Shown in pieces: positions 42,199 to 50,176 of a DNA stretch of 64,000 nt. Under the pieces are notes generated by a model. The model saw only the letters and a list, made by a program, of their open reading frames with translations, was not told the DNA's origin and searched no databases. The stretch spans positions 496,001 to 560,000 of the forward strand of contig NZ_JASISV010000002.1 in assembly GCF_030063305.1 (NCBI RefSeq), written 5' to 3'. The translations under genes and the position numbers were made by a program. Within the stretch, counting starts at the first letter, position 1. Every line of letters begins with the position of its first letter. Source of the stretch: Salinibacterium sp. G-O1. GTDB lineage: Bacteria; Actinomycetota; Actinomycetes; Actinomycetales; Microbacteriaceae.

Positions 42199-42968
42199 AC
42201 GCCGTCATGTACCTTCGCGTGTCATCCGTGGGTCAGCTAGATGGCTTCGGCCTCGACGTTCAGGAAGAAGCGTGCCGTGCATATGCCAACGCTCACGGTC
42301 TTCACATCACCGCCACGTTCCGCGACGAGGGTGTGTCGGGCATGTTAGACGCCACCGAGCGCGAAGGGCTCATGGATGCCCTTACGGCGTTGCAGGACGG
42401 GTCAGTGGACCTGCTGTTAGTCGCGCGGCTTGACCGTCTCGCTCGCTCGCTCACGGTGCAGGAGGCCGTGCTCGCGCAAGTCTGGACGGCGAATCGCACG
42501 CTGCACTCTGCGGACGTAGGCGAAGTCCTGCGCGATGACCCCGACGACCCCTTGCGCACCGCGATGCGGCAGATGGCCGGTGTGTTTGCCGAACTAGACC
42601 GAGGCATGGTTGTGAAGCGCATGCGCGACGGCCGCAGGGCTAAGGCAGCACAAGGCGGTCGCGCGGTCGGGCCTGCACCCTACGGCTATCTCGCGAAGGA
42701 CGGCATGCTGCACCTCGTCCACGCTGAACAGCTCGCCCTCGCACGCATGCACGAGCTGCGCTTGACCGGCTGCACGATGGCCGAGATTGCCGTCACCCTT
42801 GCCGAGGAAAACCATCCGACCAAGCGAGGCGGCGGCTGGTCCAGCCCTGTCGTGAGTCGCATCCTGTCCCGCCCGCCAGTGCCGCTTGTGCAGATCGCCG
42901 ATGTGGACCTGTCCGAAGCCATCACCCCTACAAACCTCACCAAGGAACCTGCGGCACATGCCGCCTAA
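42195..42968 (+). CDS. serine recombinase (resolvase/invertase family)
   Basis: The 257-residue protein has the catalytic N-terminal resolvase domain: YLRVSS with Ser10, DEGVSGM and LLVARLDRLARS with the catalytic Arg residues. A short recombinase domain follows (GPAPYGYLAKDGMLHLV, LTGCTMAEIAVTLAEE). It is shorter than large serine integrases and lacks their zinc and coiled-coil domains, so it may be a resolvase for multimers or for inversion. It is the second recombinase in the element. Confidence 0.85.
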   Translation: MNAVMYLRVSSVGQLDGFGLDVQEEACRAYANAHGLHITATFRDEGVSGMLDATEREGLMDALTALQDGSVDLLLVARLDRLARSLTVQEAVLAQVWTANRTLHSADVGEVLRDDPDDPLRTAMRQMAGVFAELDRGMVVKRMRDGRRAKAAQGGRAVGPAPYGYLAKDGMLHLVHAEQLALARMHELRLTGCTMAEIAVTLAEENHPTKRGGGWSSPVVSRILSRPPVPLVQIADVDLSEAITPTNLTKEPAAHAA

Positions 42969-42984
42969 TCAGTAAGGAAACGCT

Positions 42985-43242
42985 ATGTCGAACTACACCC
43001 CAGGGACCGTTGTCACCGTCGGCGCGCTTGCCGTCGGAGACTCCATCTTTCTCCGCGAACGCCGGGCGGTTGGACTGGCCGTCCCAACCCATCCCGCCAC
43101 GGTCACCGAACTGGTTCCGTCCACAGACGGTCGAGTCCTGGTCCGTGTGAAGAGCGCGAACGCCGGAAGCGATGCAGCGCCGCGCGTTCTGGGTCAGCTC
43201 CCTGCCACCCGCGAGTTCCGCCGCGCGGTCGCTGTCATCTGA
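42985..43242 (+). CDS. small element protein, unknown
   Basis: The 85-residue protein appears all-beta, with VTVGALAVGDSIFLRERRAVG and RVLVRVKSAN. The ALxVGDxI motif recurs in the next gene. AAGGAAACG precedes the start. No known domain is recognised. Confidence 0.55.
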   Translation: MSNYTPGTVVTVGALAVGDSIFLRERRAVGLAVPTHPATVTELVPSTDGRVLVRVKSANAGSDAAPRVLGQLPATREFRRAVAVI

Positions 43243-43245
43243 CCC

Positions 43246-43518
43246 ATGCGAACGCGTCCCCTGCCCGAGCGCAAGACTCTCGGCACCGCCTGGAACCTCC
43301 GACCCGACACCGAGCGTGTCGAGGCGCGAGCGCTCCGGGTGGGGGACGTCGTCATGGAAAGCCCCGACCACCCATTCCGCATCGCGAAAGTGACGCACCA
43401 GAACGGCGTCATCGTCCACGGCAAGTACGTCTGGCAAGACGATCGCGAGAAGTCCTGGATGCTCTCCCGGTTCTCCAACAGCCACGTTCTCGACCGAGCC
43501 ATCCCCGGCGAGTACTAA
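43246..43518 (+). CDS. small element protein, unknown
   Basis: The 90-residue protein contains ARALRVGDVVMESPDHPFRIAKVTHQNGVIVHGKYVW, a probable SH3-like barrel with the same ALxVGDxV motif as the preceding gene, so the two may be distant paralogues. It starts 4 nt after that gene and is followed by a short gap with direct repeats before the integrase. Confidence 0.55.
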   Translation: MRTRPLPERKTLGTAWNLRPDTERVEARALRVGDVVMESPDHPFRIAKVTHQNGVIVHGKYVWQDDREKSWMLSRFSNSHVLDRAIPGEY

Positions 43519-43547
43519 TTCCGAAATCTCAACCCAATTCCGAAATC
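43517..43547. repeat. 12-bp direct repeat upstream of the integrase gene
   Basis: AATTCCGAAATC occurs at 43517-43528 and 43536-43547, 19 bp apart, ending 18 nt before the integrase start. It could bind a regulator or excisionase. Confidence 0.5.
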
Positions 43548-43564
43548 CCACCAAGGAGCACAAC

Positions 43565-44776
43565 ATGGCACACGTTCGAGAAGTTCCCCGCAAAGGTTCG
43601 TCCAACGGAATCGCTTATGAGGTGCACTGGCGACTGCCGGGCGGTAAGAAGGTGCAGCAGACCTTCACTGTAAAGCGCGAGGCCGAACGGTTCGCATTGC
43701 GAGTGGAAAGCGACCTCGGCGACGGACAGACCACCGCGCCTCTCATGCGAAAGTCCAAGACCTTCGCGCAGGTCACCGAGGCAGCGCTGGCTGCGAGTGC
43801 CGGGCGGCTCAAGGTGCGCACGCAGGAAGGGTATCGGCAAATGCTCGACCGGCACGTCCTCCCGACTTTCGGCACACGCCGCATCGCCTCCATCACCTCC
43901 GCGAATTTGGAGCAGTGGATTGCCCAGCTGACGTCCACACAGAAACAACGCGGTGGCTCGCGCCTGCACCCGTCGACCGTTCGACACGCCTTCATCGCGG
44001 CGAACAAGGTCTTCCGCTACGCCTTGCGGCACCGGATGATCGTGCATAACCCCGCTACTGGCACCGAGCTTCCGAGAGTCCAGCACACCGAGAAATTCGC
44101 GCCGCAGTTTCTTTCGGGTGCAGAGGTCGAGGCGCTTGCAGAAGCGCTCTCGGGATCCGCCCCGGACGATCTGCTGGTGCGTGTCGGTGCCTATTGCGGA
44201 CTCCGCGCCGGGGAACTGGTGGCACTGCGTGTGGGCGACGTGGACGTGCACCGAGGCCGCATCCGTGTACAGCGCACACTCGTACGGACCCCGGACGGCT
44301 GGATCGAGGACTCCCCCAAGTCGGCGAACTCCACGCGCACCGTTCCAATGACCAAGGAGCTTGCAGCTCTCCTGCGTGACTATCTCGCCGCGCACCCACA
44401 CGGGGACGACCTCGGCGCGCCCTTGTGGCCAGGACGCAACTACGCAGGCGGCGGCGAATGGCGTGGCGCGCTCGACTGGTCCAAGCGACTCGACTACGAC
44501 AGCTTCTACAGGCGTCGGTTCAGGGTCGCCGCTGAAACGATCGGTCGACCAACGCTCCGATTCCACGACCTGCGACACACCGCAGCGAGCCTGTGGGCGA
44601 TGCACGGAATGGCGATGGAGCGCGTCGCAGCAGCACTGGGCCACGCCGACACCGGGATCACCTACAAGACCTATCTGCACTTCTTCCCGGATCAGTGGGA
44701 CGCCGACATGGCTCGCTTCTCGGCGGGCCTCGCTTCCCCGAGCGCGCGGGTCACGCCGCTGCAGCGAGAGGCTTAG
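43565..44776 (+). CDS. int: tyrosine recombinase / integrase
   Basis: The 403-residue protein has an AP2-like N-terminal arm-binding part, a SAM-like core-binding domain (about residues 65-160), and the catalytic domain with Arg214 (GLRAGEL), Lys252, His334/Arg337 (FHDLRHTA), His360 (LGHADT) and Tyr370 (TYLHFF). Such enzymes insert elements into tRNA 3' ends, as seen here at both repeats. AAGGAG precedes the ATG. Its 3' end overlaps the convergent OLD-family gene by 4 nt. Confidence 0.95.
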   Translation: MAHVREVPRKGSSNGIAYEVHWRLPGGKKVQQTFTVKREAERFALRVESDLGDGQTTAPLMRKSKTFAQVTEAALAASAGRLKVRTQEGYRQMLDRHVLPTFGTRRIASITSANLEQWIAQLTSTQKQRGGSRLHPSTVRHAFIAANKVFRYALRHRMIVHNPATGTELPRVQHTEKFAPQFLSGAEVEALAEALSGSAPDDLLVRVGAYCGLRAGELVALRVGDVDVHRGRIRVQRTLVRTPDGWIEDSPKSANSTRTVPMTKELAALLRDYLAAHPHGDDLGAPLWPGRNYAGGGEWRGALDWSKRLDYDSFYRRRFRVAAETIGRPTLRFHDLRHTAASLWAMHGMAMERVAAALGHADTGITYKTYLHFFPDQWDADMARFSAGLASPSARVTPLQREA

Positions 44777-46737
44777 GCGATAGCTTCGTTCAGCTTGACG
44801 AATGCTTTCTCGAACCTCTCGACGGTGTCGGGGCTGATCGTGCTGAAGAACTCCGGCTGGTTGTAAGTAAGCGCGTGCGCGGGGAGAGCGTGATCGAACC
44901 AACCGTGCAGGTCGATCAGCTTCTTGATGATCGGGACCGGCGTAGCAGGAAGATCAGACTCCTGCACGTTGCGGGAGAACGCCCAGTTGTACAGCTTCAA
45001 GTAGTCGACCGGCGCGAACAAGTCCTCAATGTCTGCAGTAGCCGGGAGTGCGGTATCGATTTCGCTCACGGCGACGATCGTGGTCGGATCGACACCATTC
45101 TCTTCGGCTGCCTTCCGCGCTCGATCGAGGGTCGCCGCAGTTTTGCTCCCATCGACCAGTGCGGACACCTTGAGCCGACGTCCCATCAAAGCCACGAACG
45201 CTGGCATGTTGGAAATACCTCCGACTGGAATGATCGCGAGCCGAGGGCTGAGTGGGGTCTTGCCGTTCTGTTCCATGTAAGAGCTGAGCCGCATGAGGTA
45301 GATGAAGTCGCTGCTGCCTTCCACCGCGAGATGGGGTCCCGAGCCGAGGAACAGGTGCTGGCTGATCGTGTAACCGAGGGCGGACTCGACGGGCAAGATC
45401 GTGTCCCTGTCCGCAGAGAGACTCACGTGAGTCACCGCCACGCCGCCTTCGTTGTCTTCTCGCGTGGCTTTGTCGTGGACCGCCCGAAGCTTTTCGTACA
45501 CTTCTGGATCGATCATGAACTGCGAATGAGTTGTGTAGATCGTCTGCTTGGATGCGCCGAGCTCGTTGAAGATGTAGTCAACGAAGTCCTTCTGCGCCTC
45601 GCCGTGAAGACTCGTGCCGGGCTCGTCGAGCAGGACAACTACGGGCTTGGAAGTGTGCTGGTACTCACTGAATGCAGCGAAGAAGGAGAAGAACCACTGG
45701 AACCCGGTGGATCGGGTCGAGAAGTTCGTCTCTACATCTCCATGACGAGCGTCACGCAGTTCGATCTTCAAGATTCGGTGATTGTCCGTGCCTCCTGTTG
45801 AAGGGTTCGCAACCGCCACATTGTCGTCGCCGAAAATGACCGCGAGGTCTGTGTTGACCTTCCAGTAGTTGAACACTTCGCGGCTCAGGTCGGAGGCTGC
45901 CGCCTGCAACTCGGCCTTGCGGCTGTCGTAGTTCGAATCAAGGAAGTCTTTTGGCTGCACACCTGCGTGTGCAAGGAGGGACACGACAGTTTGATTCTCT
46001 TCGCTGAGTGCAGTACCTGCGCCGACCGTTGCTGCTAGCTCAGTTAGGTCTGTCTCCCCCGGCAGGACGCTGTAATTGGAGAAGTAGAAAAAGGTTGGAA
46101 CGCGCGCAGCGAAGGCGTCAAGCTGGTCTTGCTCCAAGACGGCTGGCTCGACCTGATAGCGGTACTTATCCGCCGATCCGGCGAATCCGCCTACAGCCTT
46201 CGCCCGGGTGGGCTCTCGCTCCTTGAGCGCCTTTGCCAACTCTTTGGACTTCGCGATAGCCGCATCGAGCGTCTCCTCGCCGAGCAGTTCGTCTATTTCC
46301 TGAGCGGCGATTGATGCATCTGCACCCGCCGCCTGGATGACTTCCGCCAAGTCGGCTTCAAGCCAGACATAAAACTGGTTCGCGTAGCTCTTTGCCGCAA
46401 ACACCTTGGTGTCAAGAAGAAGCGGGCCTGGCAGTACTCCGTCAAGTGCGTCGATGTCGCTCTGCTCGACCGCAAATTCGGCACTTACGGGCCTCGTATT
46501 TTGCAGGTTCGGGTCCGCCCTGCGATCGCGGGCAAGACGCCAGCGAGGATACTCCGTGACAAGTTCAAACTTCCTGCTGTCACCGTTCGCGGGGTGCAGC
46601 CGATGCAGAGCTTTTAGGATCGTTGTCTTGCCAGACTCGTTCTTGCCGACGAGCGCCGTGACGTCACTCTCGATTTCTATCCGTTGGGGCTCCACAAAGT
46701 TGCGGAACTTCTGGATAGTCACAGCGACCAACTTCAT
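44773..46737 (-). CDS. OLD-family ATP-dependent nuclease (AAA ATPase plus TOPRIM)
   Basis: The 654-residue protein has an SMC/ABC-type ATPase: Walker A GKNESGKT at residues 31-38, a signature-like STRSTGFQW near 340, Walker B VVVLLDEPGTSLH near 367-379 and a switch His in TTHSQF. The C-terminal TOPRIM domain begins VEGSSD with Glu473 and has VDGS with Asp529, where the second acidic residue of DxD is Ser. OLD proteins are anti-phage nucleases or exclusion factors. It stands alone, with no helicase partner, so it is class 1-like. GGGAG precedes the ATG at 46737. Confidence 0.85.
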   Translation of the reverse strand: MKLVAVTIQKFRNFVEPQRIEIESDVTALVGKNESGKTTILKALHRLHPANGDSRKFELVTEYPRWRLARDRRADPNLQNTRPVSAEFAVEQSDIDALDGVLPGPLLLDTKVFAAKSYANQFYVWLEADLAEVIQAAGADASIAAQEIDELLGEETLDAAIAKSKELAKALKEREPTRAKAVGGFAGSADKYRYQVEPAVLEQDQLDAFAARVPTFFYFSNYSVLPGETDLTELAATVGAGTALSEENQTVVSLLAHAGVQPKDFLDSNYDSRKAELQAAASDLSREVFNYWKVNTDLAVIFGDDNVAVANPSTGGTDNHRILKIELRDARHGDVETNFSTRSTGFQWFFSFFAAFSEYQHTSKPVVVLLDEPGTSLHGEAQKDFVDYIFNELGASKQTIYTTHSQFMIDPEVYEKLRAVHDKATREDNEGGVAVTHVSLSADRDTILPVESALGYTISQHLFLGSGPHLAVEGSSDFIYLMRLSSYMEQNGKTPLSPRLAIIPVGGISNMPAFVALMGRRLKVSALVDGSKTAATLDRARKAAEENGVDPTTIVAVSEIDTALPATADIEDLFAPVDYLKLYNWAFSRNVQESDLPATPVPIIKKLIDLHGWFDHALPAHALTYNQPEFFSTISPDTVERFEKAFVKLNEAIA

Positions 46738-46810
46738 TGGATCTCCCTCGATACCTGTATGACGCTCAGGATATCGGCAGGCAGCGACACTCCATGCCCC
46801 CAGACTGGGC

Positions 46811-47278
46811 TTAGCCCAAACATGCAGTCGCGTCGCCGATGCCAGCCCCGGCTTCCGCAATCACGTTGGAGACCGGCATCATGACGACCGTGTGCGAGGC
46901 TGTCACGTCGTCAAGCGGAAAGACCATCGACGTTGTCTCGCCCGAGGGGTCCTCTCCTGCTCCCCAGGAACCCAGAATCTCCTCACCCGATGGCGACGTG
47001 TAGAGGAGCGCCACCGAGAAGTATCTACCACCGGACGGCACCGCCGAGCCGCGAGTCACTGTGTACCCCTCTTCCATGAATCCCTGAATGTGGGCGACCC
47101 AAGTTGCGCTCATCATTAGGCACTCTGGTGCAGGCTCGGGCACTGCGGTCGGGCTGGCGTCCTGCGTCGGCTGGGTGGTCTGCGTGGGTCGAGGCGCTTC
47201 ATCTTGCTCGGCGGACGAGAGTCCGGAACACCCTGCAAGCGCGAGGACCAGGACGGCAAGAGCGATGGGACGGAACAT
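46811..47278 (-). CDS. putative lipoprotein in element right end
   Basis: The 155-residue protein has a signal peptide (MFRPIALAVLVLALAG) with lipobox LAGC, a Thr/Gln/Pro-rich linker, and a small beta-rich domain with one Cys pair (Cys near residues 54 and 153). It is oriented like the OLD gene and may be co-transcribed with it. Surface lipoproteins in mobile elements sometimes block superinfection, but no homologous family is recognised here. Confidence 0.65.
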   Translation of the reverse strand: MFRPIALAVLVLALAGCSGLSSAEQDEAPRPTQTTQPTQDASPTAVPEPAPECLMMSATWVAHIQGFMEEGYTVTRGSAVPSGGRYFSVALLYTSPSGEEILGSWGAGEDPSGETTSMVFPLDDVTASHTVVMMPVSNVIAEAGAGIGDATACLG

Positions 47279-47374
47279 GCCGCAACCGTATCGGTTCTCG
47301 AACGCGGACGGGATTTGGACGGGATCGGCTCCGGGACCTCGCAGCGCCGACACCCAACTTCCCCGTAAACATTC

Positions 47375-47417
47375 GTAGGGCGGATGGGACTTGAACCCAT
47401 GACCGACGGATTATGAG
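47375..47417. repeat. right attachment site (attR), within the tRNA gene
   Basis: Exact 43-bp match to 34601-34643. It forms the 3' 42 nt of the intact tRNA gene plus one flanking base, so the element restores the tRNA on integration. Confidence 0.92.
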
Positions 47418-47449
47418 TCCGCTGCTCTAACCAGCTGAGCTACCGCCCC
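47376..47449 (-). tRNA. tRNA-Met (CAT anticodon)
   Basis: The minus strand folds as a 74-nt tRNA: acceptor GGGGCGG with CCGCCCT (first pair G-U), D stem GCTC/GAGC, anticodon stem GCGGA/TCCGT with loop CTCATAA, T stem ATGGG/CCCAT with loop TTCAAGT, discriminator A. CCA is not encoded. The CAT anticodon fits elongator Met; a tRNA-Ile2 modified by TilS is an alternative. Confidence 0.92.
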
Positions 47450-47554
47450 GAGCCCCACGTGCTCGGGCGGATACCTACGATACAGGCCTGCGAGCCGTAA
47501 TCTGGCACCTTCGTGTGCCGTCGAACAGGCTGTCTACTGCGCTACCCTTTGGGC

Positions 47555-47893
47555 ATGGAGATTTCTTGCTGCGTTCAGTTTTGGGCACACCCCGGCATGG
47601 AGACTGATCTGTCGACCTACCTTGATCGCGTGGTCGATCTGGAGATCGAACACGGTGGGAACATACGGTATCGCGGTGTAACCAGTGGCACCGATGACCA
47701 GCCGCTGGAAATTCATATCCTCGAATTCCCGACAGCGGACATGCTCAACAACTTCATGGGCGACGATCGCCGAACGGCCATGGCTCCTGAACGCGAGCGA
47801 GTCATCGCACGCATGGAGATCATGACCACGAACGAGGTGCCGGTACAAAACCAGACCGCCGAATCGGAGCTTCCTCAGGCGAACAAAGCCTAG
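47555..47893 (+). CDS. small ferredoxin-fold protein, DUF1330/ABM-like, unknown
   Basis: The 112-residue protein reads as an alternating alpha/beta dimeric barrel (MEISCCVQFWAHPGMETDLSTYLDRVVDLE, IHILEFPTADMLNNFMGDDRR), similar to DUF1330 or antibiotic-biosynthesis-monooxygenase-like proteins. The ATG at 47555 gives a sensible N-terminus but has a weak ribosome site. It lies between the tRNA and a convergent glycosyltransferase gene, overlapping it by 4 nt. No enzyme activity can be assigned. Confidence 0.65.
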   Translation: MEISCCVQFWAHPGMETDLSTYLDRVVDLEIEHGGNIRYRGVTSGTDDQPLEIHILEFPTADMLNNFMGDDRRTAMAPERERVIARMEIMTTNEVPVQNQTAESELPQANKA

Positions 47894-49146
47894 GCGCCCG
47901 GCTCAGCCCTTGGCTGAGCGATGACGACGTCTCCATCGACCTCTTCGCCGCGGTACAGCGATTCGAACGTGTCGAGCGTGCGCTGGATGTCGTGTGACTC
48001 GACAATCTTCAGGCTCTCGTTCTTGAATTTCAGGATCTCATCCTGCGACATCGAGAGCACCCTGGTGAGCTTTTCGGCGAGGTCGGCCACATTGCCCGGC
48101 TCGAAGAGAAAACCGTTCTCCCCGTCGTGCACCAGATGAGGCAGCGCCATCGCATCTGCGGCCACGATGGGCAGTCCTGATGCCATGGCTTCCATGGTCG
48201 AGATGCTCTGAAGCTCCGCAATGGACGGCATCGCAAACACTGTGGCGCGGGTGAGGGCGTTGCGCAGGTAGGACTCCTCCACATAGCCGCTGAACTTCAC
48301 GCGATCGCGCACCCCCAGGTGCGAAGCGAGCGACTTCAGCCGGCCCTCCTGGTCGCCACCTCCGACAATCTCCAGCCGGGCATCCAGCGATGGGTCGAGG
48401 GTAGCGAATGCTTTGATCAGCTTGTCGATCTGCTTCTCTTCGACCACTCGGCCAAGGAAGACGATGAGGTTGTCAGTTCTCGGCTGCATATTTGGCGTGT
48501 AGTTGTGCGCATCGATGCCGCACGAAATAGCCAGAACCTTCTTTACCGAGGTGTTGGCCTCGAGGTACTCGGCAGCCTTACGCGTCGGCGTCGTTACACG
48601 TTCGGCGCGCCCGAACGAGCGGTCCGCAGCACCCCACGCCGCCTTGACCGCCTTCTCCCTGAGGAAGGGAGGGATGATCAACGTGTATTCGAGCAGGTTC
48701 TCTGGCATGAAGTGGTTGGTGCCGATGAGGCGAACGCCACGCTTCCGGCCCTCCACGGTCATGCCTCTTCCGATGATGACGTGCGATTGGAAGTGGATCG
48801 CGTCAGGCTTCACGGCATCGATGATGCGGGCGCTGTTGTGCTTGATGCGCCACGGAAGGGAGAAACGAAGCCAGGGATGCGGGTACCAACGCCATGAGTA
48901 GATGCGGTGCACGGTGAACGTCTGGCCCTCGTGCTCCTCGAGCAGAGCGCCGAGTTTCTTGTTCGAGTACGACGGAGCAGCGACGTGCACATCGTGTCCA
49001 CGCTCTGCCAGCCCGGCCGAAAGTCGCGCAATGAAACTGGCTGCCCCATTGATCTCGGGCCAGAAAGTATCTGCCCCAATCAGGATGCGGAGTCGAGGTT
49101 TTCCCTCGTGCGGGGAGAGGCGGGGGGCGTCAGACACGCTGTACAC
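47890..49146 (-). CDS. GT4-family glycosyltransferase
   Basis: The 418-residue protein has the GT-B fold motifs of family 4: N-terminal ILIGADTFWPEINGAASFIARLSAGLAERGHDV and C-terminal SIAELQSISTMEAMASGLPIVA with the EX7E pair, plus DGENGFLFEPGN. Related actinobacterial enzymes add mannose to glycolipids or phosphatidylinositol (PimB/MgtA type). It lies 6 nt downstream of the membrane transporter gene on the same strand. Donor and acceptor are not readable from the sequence. Confidence 0.88.
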   Translation of the reverse strand: MYSVSDAPRLSPHEGKPRLRILIGADTFWPEINGAASFIARLSAGLAERGHDVHVAAPSYSNKKLGALLEEHEGQTFTVHRIYSWRWYPHPWLRFSLPWRIKHNSARIIDAVKPDAIHFQSHVIIGRGMTVEGRKRGVRLIGTNHFMPENLLEYTLIIPPFLREKAVKAAWGAADRSFGRAERVTTPTRKAAEYLEANTSVKKVLAISCGIDAHNYTPNMQPRTDNLIVFLGRVVEEKQIDKLIKAFATLDPSLDARLEIVGGGDQEGRLKSLASHLGVRDRVKFSGYVEESYLRNALTRATVFAMPSIAELQSISTMEAMASGLPIVAADAMALPHLVHDGENGFLFEPGNVADLAEKLTRVLSMSQDEILKFKNESLKIVESHDIQRTLDTFESLYRGEEVDGDVVIAQPRAEPGA

Positions 49147-49152
49147 CGTACC

Positions 49153-50136
49153 TCACGGATTCGGGGCGCCCTCTTCTGCTACGTCGGCGAGTGGAGTATT
49201 GGCGAGCGCCTGGGGGTGGTGACGCGAGAGCGAGAGCACACCCCAGACCGCGCAGCCTCCGGCCACAATGAATGCGAAGACTGCCCAGAGGGGCGCACCC
49301 GCGGCCTCCCCCAGCACGATGATGCCGATCGCCACCGCCACGATCGGGTCGATAACGGTCAGGCCGGCAACAACAAGGTCTGGCGGGTTTGACGAGTGTG
49401 CGGTCTGAACGAAATAGGTGCCGAGCAGCGCCGCGGCGATGAGACCCACTACGCACAGCACCGTGAGGATATCGGCCGAGCTGAACTGGAAATTCGTGCG
49501 CAGGATGGTCTGCACGCGACCGATCACGACGTTGGCGAGCGTGACCACGAAGCCGAAAAGCACGCCGGCCGCGATGACGTAGAGGATCGGCTTAGGTGCC
49601 TTGTGCCGCATCACCAGGAACAGGGTCACAAATACCGCGAGCACGGCGGTGAGAATGATCAGCACGATCAGAAGCTGGGTGCCGGTAACCGGATGCTTCT
49701 CGGTGACCATGGCAGCGATAGTCACGAATACCGCGACCCCACTGATGCAGACGATGATGGCCCGGATCGAAATCCGGTCGAGCGGAAGCCCGGTCAACCG
49801 GGAGTTGACGATCGCGGTGATCACCAGGGCGATCGCCCCCAGCGGCTGCACCACGGTGATCGGAGCGAGCGTGAGACTCGTTAGCTGCAGAACGACCGCC
49901 AGACCGAGGAACAACGTGCCGACCACCCACGACGGCCGCGCCAGCAGGGAGGTGAGTTGTCCGATGCTCAGGCCCGTCTTGCCCTCGTGACCGGATCGCT
50001 CGTTGACGACGGCCACCCCGCCGTGCTGGAACTGGGTACCGAACGCCAGCAGTACTGCGGCGATGACGGCAAGGGCGATCCCGATGGGGGCATTGCCGCC
50101 AAGCGAATCTGCGATGTCTGTCAGGTCGGGCTGCAC
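49153..50136 (-). CDS. DMT-superfamily membrane transporter
   Basis: The 327-residue protein has about nine to ten membrane segments (ALAVIAAVLLAFGTQFQH, VGTLFLGLAVVLQLTSLTLAPITVVQPLGAIAL) and resembles actinobacterial DMT/NIPA-like proteins. Substrate unknown. It is upstream of the GT4 gene on the minus strand and diverges from def, sharing a 40-bp promoter region. Confidence 0.8.
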   Translation of the reverse strand: MQPDLTDIADSLGGNAPIGIALAVIAAVLLAFGTQFQHGGVAVVNERSGHEGKTGLSIGQLTSLLARPSWVVGTLFLGLAVVLQLTSLTLAPITVVQPLGAIALVITAIVNSRLTGLPLDRISIRAIIVCISGVAVFVTIAAMVTEKHPVTGTQLLIVLIILTAVLAVFVTLFLVMRHKAPKPILYVIAAGVLFGFVVTLANVVIGRVQTILRTNFQFSSADILTVLCVVGLIAAALLGTYFVQTAHSSNPPDLVVAGLTVIDPIVAVAIGIIVLGEAAGAPLWAVFAFIVAGGCAVWGVLSLSRHHPQALANTPLADVAEEGAPNP

Positions 50137-50176
50137 CCGACGAATCTACCCGCTCTGCCTCCGTTATTCTGGAGGC

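Larger units (their letters stand above)
34601..47417. mobile_element. integrated element flanked by tRNA-derived 43-bp direct repeats
   Basis: Identical 43-bp sequences at 34601-34643 and 47375-47417 bound a 12.8-kb region. The right copy is part of an intact tRNA gene and the left copy is a displaced tRNA 3' part, the classic result of tyrosine-integrase insertion. Inside lie a tyrosine integrase, a serine recombinase, an excisionase-like protein, replication genes, an iteron-like array, a small-terminase-like gene and accessory genes. No phage structural or conjugation gene is seen. The gene order resembles phage satellites or replicating integrative elements. Confidence 0.9.

Noticed and set aside
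43529-44902. 457-codon minus-strand frame
   Set aside because: It is antisense to the tyrosine integrase, which has all catalytic residues.
44593-45801. 402-codon plus-strand frame
   Set aside because: It overlaps the integrase end out of frame and runs antisense to the OLD-family gene; its translation is low in hydrophobic pattern and matches nothing.
44773-46737. Gabija or PARIS defence system
   Set aside because: Gabija needs a UvrD-like helicase partner and PARIS a separate or fused AriB-type domain; neither is present next to this gene.
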